A DNA stretch of 64,000 nt from Coptis chinensis (taxonomy: Eukaryota; Streptophyta; Magnoliopsida; Ranunculales; Ranunculaceae), in assembly GCA_015680905.1 (NCBI GenBank), contig CM027378.1, positions 39,281,001-39,345,000 of the forward strand. Reading direction: 5' to 3'. The notes beneath the pieces are model-generated. The model was given only the letters and a program-made list of their open reading frames with translations, did not search any database and was not told the origin of the DNA. Shown in pieces: positions 57,727 to 64,000 of the stretch. The translations under genes were made by a program, and so were the position numbers. The first letter of the stretch is position 1. Each line of letters opens with the position of its first letter.

Positions 57727-57997
57727 TTCTAGTCTCACGCCCAATTGTTCCTTTGATCAGGGTATAGTAAATTATAGACCAAGCAAAGTTTTCAAAACTC
57801 CAAACTTGCAAAAACAAATTTTGATTGTTTGAGCGTACCTTGCATCGTTTGCACATGTTAGGATAGTTTACTTTTCTTGCTAAAAGTGCATGATACTGCG
57901 TTCAGGCACTATAAGTATCAGTGAGAATAAAACTTACTCTCGTAAGAGAGCACGTCGTCCTAGATAATCTCCAATTTCTCGTCTGCCACCTACTAAG

Positions 57998-59254
57998 ATG
58001 GCCGACGAAATAGTGCAAGCTGAAGAGCCTCTCTCTAACTTCTACACACTGATGCAAGATGGACCTCCACTTTGTATACGACTCACACTGCTCACAAGCA
58101 ACTTTCACATTCCACCAAACGTGTTCAATCTTCTACCCATCTTTTACGGGTTTGAACACGAGTTATCGTAAGAACATCTACGCCGGATACATGAAGTATG
58201 TAATACTTTCCACCATCTGGGCGTCACCGATGATCAAGTGAAGCTACGAGTGTTTCCTTTCACTCTAGCTGGTAAGAGTCACACTTGGCTTCTTTCTCAG
58301 AAGCTCGATTCCTTCGATACATGGGAAAGGTTGTGTTCTCCTTCATGAAGAAGTACTTTCCGCTGATGAAAATAGAAGAGATAATAAGTAAGATACAGTT
58401 CTTCAGACAGAGTCTGAGTGAGACATTTTACGAAGCATGGGATAGATTCTCTGACCTACTCCATTCATGTCCTCACCATAAACTAGAAAAATTCACTCTT
58501 GTCCAATGTTTCTTCAAAGGTCTTCTCCAAGAACACAAAGTAACCCTCGACATCATGAGTAATGGAAATTTTATGGATAGAGGTGCAACTAAAGCTTTAA
58601 CCTTTCTTGAAAATCAAGATGAAAAGAGTACCTATTGGGGTGATATAAACAATTCCATAACAGCCCAACCCAGTACATCTAAGAGTAATGGTATTTTTCA
58701 GGTGAAATCCGATCCAGAAATCAAAACTTTAATCAAAGCCCTCACAAAAAAGATAGATGCCCTCACAACCAAACAAAAAGACCAAACCCCTCATCCTACC
58801 ATGCAATTTCTATTTAAGCTTAAATCATATAGATGTCACCTATCCCTTTATTACAAACCTATCATCACTTCAACCAGAAGAAGTATGTGCTTTCAATATA
58901 CCAAATGCACCATAGAGACAACATCCTAACTTCGCATGAACTAATATTCCACAAACCCAACCACTTCCAAGCTTCAATAAACCACCAAATATATTCAGAC
59001 AAGGACAAGGAACTTATAACAATCAAAACAGAGCATTGGTTCCATCCCAGTTTAACCAAAATTACCAAAACCCACCTATCAATAACCAAAGAGACCTAGT
59101 TCCCATTACACCATCAACTAGTGTCCAAACAGATAAGCCCACCGAGTTCATGATATCTATCATGCTACAACAAACTCAAATCCTAGCATCCATGCAACAA
59201 TCTTTGAACTTGTTAGCCCAAGATAAAACCCAAAAAGGTGTGTTCCCAGGATAA
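57998..59254 (+). pseudogene. gag: Gag of arm 2 (Retrotrans_gag type)
   Basis: The start ATG at 57998 reads MADEIVQAEEPLSNFYTLMQ. The Athila-type capsid region follows: IFYGFEHEL, a stop, HLRRIHEVCNTF, VKLRVFPFTLAGKSHTWLLS, then after a frameshift at about 58325 KKYFPLMKIEEIISKIQFFR, EAWDRFSDLLHSCPHHKLEK, and IMSNGNFMDRGATKALTFLE. Then comes a linker with PEIKTLIKALTKKIDALTTK and a degraded zinc knuckle near 58805. The tail resembles MLQQTQILASMQQSLNLLAQ and stops at 59254. Three or more disabling changes exist. No protease or RT follows, so the element is gag-only. Confidence 0.8.
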
Positions 59255-61400
59255 GATATTCCCAACCCTAAACCAAAAAACACAGCCTTTGAAGTAACAA
59301 GTGACGTGAACGAAGCTGGAGTGCTAAAAACTCTTTCATGATCATCCTATCTACGAGGATTAAATTCTCTTTTCCACGATGTATTCCTTCCCTATTCCAT
59401 TCTATCTTTTGCTTTTAAAAGGAATACATCAATAAGGTAACCGGACCACTCCACTTGGAGCGTGTGGTTGTAAGTGTCGGAGCCTTGAGTCCACGTATAC
59501 CTTGCATATTCCTTGTTAGCACTTTTACTCATAGTTTTAGTAGTGTACCCCTATGGAGCAAGTACACAATTTTTATTTCTTTATTTTATATTCTTTTTAA
59601 AATAGTTTTCTTTTCCTATAATTTACTTTACATTTCTTGCTTTCTATTATTTCTCAGTTTTCTGTCTTACATAAGTTCTTTCATTCAATCTTCACTTTTG
59701 ACGCTTGAGTAGTCTTTCTTCTTGGAAGAAGAGATGTGAAACAAAGCAGAGGTGAGATGGTGATTGAGTGGAGGTGTCATACGGTTGCCTTTCATGGTTA
59801 TTTAGCATGCTTCGTCTTATTTAGGCATGCCAAACCATGGGAGGGTTGGCAATTGGAACCCTTTTAATTCAAAACCTCTTTCCTTCTATGGGCGATTTTT
59901 AGTTGTTTCGAGTTTCGTCTTACAATCTAGTTGGAATGGCTTTAACTAGGGCTAACTAGAGAGTACGAGAGGAGAGACTAGATTATCTAGAAATAGAGCT
60001 AATCCTCCTCAGTAAATTTGCCTATTTGCAAAACAAGAGATGGAAGATTTAGGGAGACCAAACCATGGGATGGTTTGTAATTTGAGTCACTTAAATTCAA
60101 AATATTTTCCTTCTATTGGGTGGATCACTCTCGTCATACTGATTTTTCTCTTTTTCTGTTATTGTTTTAAGTAATTTAGGAACAAAAACCCAAAAAGAAA
60201 AACCCTTCTCTCACCCTTTCATAAATATTGTTTTCTCTGTTCTATTAATGCTAGATTCCTGATACACCAATAGTTATGTGATTTTCCAAAAGAAAAAAAA
60301 AAAACTGGCAATGGATTCTACCCAGATCAACCCCTAGAACAGCGCAATCTAGGGGCAGTTTGAGATCAGTTTTGCTTACTAAGGGTCGCCTATATCACCG
60401 AGTTATTCGTATGGGTTAGGGCATTCCATGTCCTACCTGCATAGTAATTCCCCCAACTCCTGTAGCTGAAGCTCTGTCTGTCTAGATTGGGTTCGCCCCA
60501 GAATCAACATGAAAATTGCCTGAGATTTCCTGTTATGGTTTGTTTTCTAGAAAACGTATTAGAGTCTAGAATCATAGCTTTTGAGTATGAGTTTCTTAAA
60601 ACATCTCTCCATAGTTTTCAAAACTAGAGGATATAAAATGAAAATTATTCGCCCCGAAGTAACCAAAATGATATCGGAATCATGTATAATTTTATTTGCA
60701 TGACAAAACCTCCATATGGTTAGAGATATCTTTTGCTTGAGAAAACCAAATAAATAAATAAAAATAAAAATAAAAATTGTCTCCAAACGAGAATTTAACA
60801 AATAGAGTAACCCAAAGTGTTACTATTCTTTGTTTAATCTTATCTTTTGCCTCCACCTCTCTATTTGTCTCGAGAATCTAACGTTAAAAGACTCAAACTT
60901 GTACAAATTTTCAAAAATTCTTCTTTTCTTCTCAAAATCTTTCCCCCTTCTTAATCTCTCTCTTTCTAAAAGCTTTCAAAAATGTCTTCCATTACGAACA
61001 AAAACCCTCCACCTAACAAGACTAGATGGATAAGTTTCAATGATTGTGTGCAAGCACTTCTTAGATAACTGCAGCTGAAGATATGGACACATATACCGAA
61101 AATCATTCCTAGTTTAGGTAAGAGTTCATACGCACGTAAGAAATGACCTATGAGAGAACGCTGGTACAGTGCTTGAACTGTCAAACACCAACTTGCCCCG
61201 GTCTTCATCCTCATAGTGAAAATTCAAGTTTCAAGATTTTCATGTGTCAGCCACTTGCACACCAAGCATAGCTGAAGAGAGTAATCCAACCATCTGGTTG
61301 GGATTGACTTAAGTTTTCAAAAACTTCAAAGTCTTGGGAATCTGACTTAAAACGACCCACCTTTTATAATTTCAGTTCAAACTTATTAAAAAATCCAAAA
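59255..61400 (+). other. 3' non-coding region of arm 2
   Basis: Collinear inverse of 39175-40766 plus 44758-45243 in arm 1. Contains palindrome-like AAACCATGGGATGGTTTG units (59831 variant and 60060), and GTCTTGGGAATCTGACTTAA at 61332, a motif shared with elements A and C. No protein homology. Confidence 0.6.
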
Positions 61401-61826
61401 AAATTAATTAAAATTTTTCCTTCTTTTGTTTGTATATATTTTCCTTCAGTTCTTTTCCGTTCTTTCCTTTGTTTGTTTTTCATCCACCGTTAGATGTGAG
61501 AGTACCCTATATCTTTGCGTGGAATTTTCAATGCTAATCGTTTTGGTACATCACAGGTCAAGATCGGACGAGTAACGAAGCGCGGATCGGCTTTTGAAGT
61601 TGGCAAGGCACTGAGGACATGATCGAAATTACCTGATTTTATTTGGGCTTGGGCCAAAAATTTGTTTTATCTTATAAGGCACGTGCGAGGCACGTGCCAT
61701 CAAACCTATTTATAGATCGCGACCACCCACCTACTCATACACCTACCACTCCAATTTTTCACAGCCTCCTCCATTTTCAACCCCCATTCTAACTCAAAAC
61801 CCTAATTTTATCAATTCCTACTCTAA
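61401..61826 (+). promoter_or_regulatory. Promoter-like region of the following frame
   Basis: Two CACGTG G-boxes (61680-61685 and 61691-61696) are followed by a TATA box CTATTTATAG (61706-61715) and a C/T-rich stretch without ATG up to the start codon at 61827. Spacing (about 110 bases from TATA to ATG) fits a real plant promoter and 5'UTR. Confidence 0.5.
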
Positions 61827-62893
61827 ATGACTCGAGTTCTAAAAATCATGCCAAAGAAAAAATTTGAACCCATTTTCAATTCTGATCTATTTGAAGTGCA
61901 TTTCAAGGCTGAGGTTAGAAGAAGAGGATGGGAGTCTTTGGTTTTGTTGGAAGGTGTACGTTATTCTCCCTCTCTCACTCTTTCATTTTATAACCACATA
62001 CAGCGAGGGGTGGATGACCACATCATGGTTGTCAAGGATGGTCGCACGCTCGATCTCACTAAGGAGGTGGCGAGTGAGGTTCTGGGGATTCCTCTGAAGG
62101 CTTATGTTCAGAAGGAACAATCCCCAGACAACAAGACCATCGATGTGATGGTGGCAGAAACACTTCTCGAGGGGGTGAAAAAACCCAAGTCACACTGCGC
62201 GTTTCAGAGTTCACTGTGAAGGAATGAATTGGTGGTATCTTAATGGACAACCTATAACTTGATAAGCTCATCCAAGCCTTCTAATATCGATAGGGCAATG
62301 TTCCACATCCTATGGATTCTTCAAGAGCAGAAAAACAGCTTCTGCATCGTCACTTTCGTTTGGGAGCAACTATGCAAACCCAGGAGGTCCACCACCCCTC
62401 TACCAGTGCTAGCCATGGTCACTAGGATCATGTAGCACTGGGGGGTTCGAGGCTACAGACGCTCTAGTGGAGGTCAAGGATGTTACCATATATCATATCT
62501 ATGCCCACTGCGACCAAAAATTCTAGCATCCACCTGCCGCCAGAGCTACCGAGCAAGCACGCCCTACCGAGCAAGTGGACTACTTCGCTAAAGGTGCCAC
62601 TCAACAGTTCACTCAGTCCATGGATGGAATTCACTTCATCCATGGAGGCCAGAGGATCTGCACCAGCACATCCACCAGCTCAGGAAAACACAGGGAGCAG
62701 TCTTTCCAGTAGAACCTTAGAGGAGTAGCAGTCTTTCCAGCAGGAGCAGCAACGTTTCCAGCACAATGTCACTAGAACACTGCAAAGCAATAGAGATGTG
62801 CTCTCGTGTAGTGATAGACACGCTAGGACCCGACGTCATCAAGGAGAAGGATCTTCTCGACATCGTGACGAGTCACGCACGGATTCTGACTAG
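61827..62893 (+). pseudogene. Putative plant transposon protein (PF20167-like) frame, broken
   Basis: The frame from ATG 61827 (MTRVLKIMPKKKFEPIFN) contains FEVHFKAEVRRRGWESLVLL, LSFYNHIQRGVDDHIMVVKD and GRTLDLTKEVASEVLGIPLK. The pattern of a 'RGW' start, a 'FY-x-(N/H)' block and a 'V-x-x-G-R-x-(L/V)...S-x-x-V-x-x-(V/I)L' block fits the putative plant transposon protein domain found as accessory frames of Athila-like and other gypsy elements. After a frameshift near 62170 the homologous frame continues with VTLRVSEFTVKE, a stop, and YLNGQPIT. A low-complexity C-terminal part (MEARGSAPAHPPAQENTG, FQQEQQRFQHNVTRTLQSNR, RHQGEGSSRHRDESRTDSD) ends at 62893. Function is unknown. Confidence 0.6.
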
Positions 62894-63058
62894 GCAGCTT
62901 CCTAGTGTCAGTATAGATAGTTTATAGTTTATGTTTTATCTTTAGTTTGATGTTTGTTTTCTTTTCAGCATATATGTATAATTATAACTAATAGTGTAAT
63001 TTTATCTACTTGTTTTAGTTGTTTTCTTGTGGAATTTGGTATATGAGCAGAAGGCAAT
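62894..63058 (+). other. Region between the transposon-protein frame and the terminal LTR
   Basis: AT-rich and non-coding. Purine-rich GAGCAGAAGGCAA just before 63059 is a weak polypurine tract, suggesting that the LTR is the 3' LTR of the element carrying this frame. Confidence 0.4.
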
Positions 63059-64000
63059 TAATAAGAGCCCAAAATTGTAGTTTTAAGCCCTTAACAATAA
63101 TACTTTTAGACCAATTATGCGAGTAATAAATAAGAGTTAATGCTGATTACGTGATTTTATGTATTTCAGGCATTTGAGTGAATTATGTGTAGAAATGTGC
63201 CACTTTGGCGAGATAAAGGAGCAATGGTTGGTTGCTAGGGAGTTCTGTAATTAAAGGTCAAGATTCAAGGAGAAAAAGCCTTTGTAAAGTCCGGTCAAAA
63301 GCTTAAAAGTCAAAGTCAACGTGGGCAGAAACAACACACAAAAGTCAGTAGAACTTCCGAAGACCGTATCTTTGGACTCAGGCCTCGAAATTGGGCCTAC
63401 CTTATGTCAAAACGACCGGCTTGGAAAGAGCTTTCCAATGGTCCAAACCTTGACCGTATCTTTTATATGATGTCTTATTTAAATTCAATTGGAAATGATA
63501 GTTTGATGAATCAAGTCTAAACCTCCATTAGAGGGGTTTGATGAAGCCTTGATGAAAACTTGATTGTGTAGTGTAGAACTAGTTGTAAGAGTCTATTCCA
63601 CTCTAGAATGTAGTTGATTCGCTATGAGAATGGGTTGGACTTCCTCATATGCTAGTCATTATTTGGTAGAGATTGCCATGATTGATTAGGGATTAGAACG
63701 ACCAATTCTTATCATAAGAACGTAAGAATTGGATTATAACAATCTATACTAGTTTATTAAGTTGGATTCAAAGTGGAATCAAATTCTCCAAATTCTTTAT
63801 CTAGATTCAACCCTTAGCATTTCGTAGTTGAGTGATTCATATCTTGTTAGTTAAAGTTGCATCGTAGTATAAAATTCCCTTCGTAAAACTCTCACTAACT
63901 TTGGCTAGGACTAGTAATATTAGAAAATATTGAATGCTAAAGGACTAGGAGTGGAACGAATCTTTTACTCCACTCTATTTCGATAGATTTGAGAGTAGAA
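63059..64000 (+). repeat. Family-A LTR, partial (runs off the right edge)
   Basis: Starts TAATAAGAGCCC (TG changed to TA) and follows the element-A LTR with scattered changes. An internal deletion of roughly 570 bases relative to element A lies at about 63455, joining the position near 25880 to that near 26455. The end is outside the window. Confidence 0.8.

Larger units (their letters stand above)
55880..61400 (+). mobile_element. Arm 2 (G2): gag-bearing non-autonomous retroelement, head-to-head with arm 1
   Basis: Leader (55880-57960, split by a solo LTR), gag (57998-59254) and 3' non-coding region (59255-61400). It lacks the 2.2-kb segment with the CCHC/acidic frame that arm 1 has; at that point there are about 170 unrelated bases (57790-57960). 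With insertions removed the arms are of matching length. Confidence 0.65.

Noticed and set aside
62480..62728. Separate gene at 62480
   Set aside because: It is the continuation of the transposon-protein frame after frameshifts, not an independent gene.

Overview
This is a stretch of plant nuclear DNA, probably from an angiosperm (more likely a eudicot) with a large, repeat-filled genome. It is AT-rich. Every protein-like signal I recognise belongs to a retrotransposon, a LINE or a DNA transposon, or is a broken host-gene exon carried by a transposon. I see no intact host gene, rRNA, tRNA or CRISPR array. The species cannot be read from the sequence. Nearly all coding regions carry stops or frameshifts, so 'pseudogene' is the usual label.

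Left third (1-21743) is a nest. Outermost is a Tat-lineage Ty3/gypsy element (E: integrase from 16125, a spliced antisense accessory gene at 18218-20888, start of the 3' LTR at 21240). An Athila-type element (D: RNase H-integrase at 10502-12533, 3' LTR at 14740-16124) sits in E's pol. An L1-type LINE (7931-10501, minus) sits in D's reverse transcriptase. A second LTR element (A', minus, LTR 6408-7930) sits in the LINE endonuclease. A further Athila-type gag-protease element (C, minus, LTR 4453-6039) sits in the leader of A'. The window's left edge lies inside C, so the left halves of all five are outside.

Middle (21744-39170) is element F, with an LTR of about 4.6 kb that starts at the TATAACACCCC junction and ends at an initiator-Met tRNA primer site at 37289. 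This LTR is split by a complete non-autonomous element A (25485-36406) with two 1.6-kb LTRs and a perfect 5-bp target duplication GTGGT. A carries no gag or pol but has a CCHC-knuckle/acidic reading frame and, unusually, a second complete LTR of another family (B') in its interior. A second, truncated copy of the F LTR starts at 37788.

Right part (39170-64000) holds two head-to-head copies of one non-autonomous gag-bearing element (arms G1/H at about 39175-55000, minus, and G2 at about 55880-61400, plus). Arm 1 has the CCHC/acidic frame upstream of gag and is interrupted by two CACTA-type DNA transposons: CACTA-1 (40767-44757, with an mTERF-like exon and a C48/Ulp1 peptidase remnant) and CACTA-2 (47019-52470, TSD TTT, with two exons of a DUF155/RMD1-family gene). 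Arm 2 is interrupted by a solo LTR (56418-57721, TSD AGCCA). Downstream lie a putative-plant-transposon-protein frame with its own TATA box (61827-62893) and another family-A LTR running off the right edge.

The parts most worth a second look are the composite element A, the conserved CCHC/acidic frame shared by two element families, the spliced antisense gene of E, the two gene-carrying CACTA elements, and several short non-coding motifs repeated across otherwise different retroelements. Positions and homologies were read by eye; boundaries given without a target duplication are good to about 10-30 bases.
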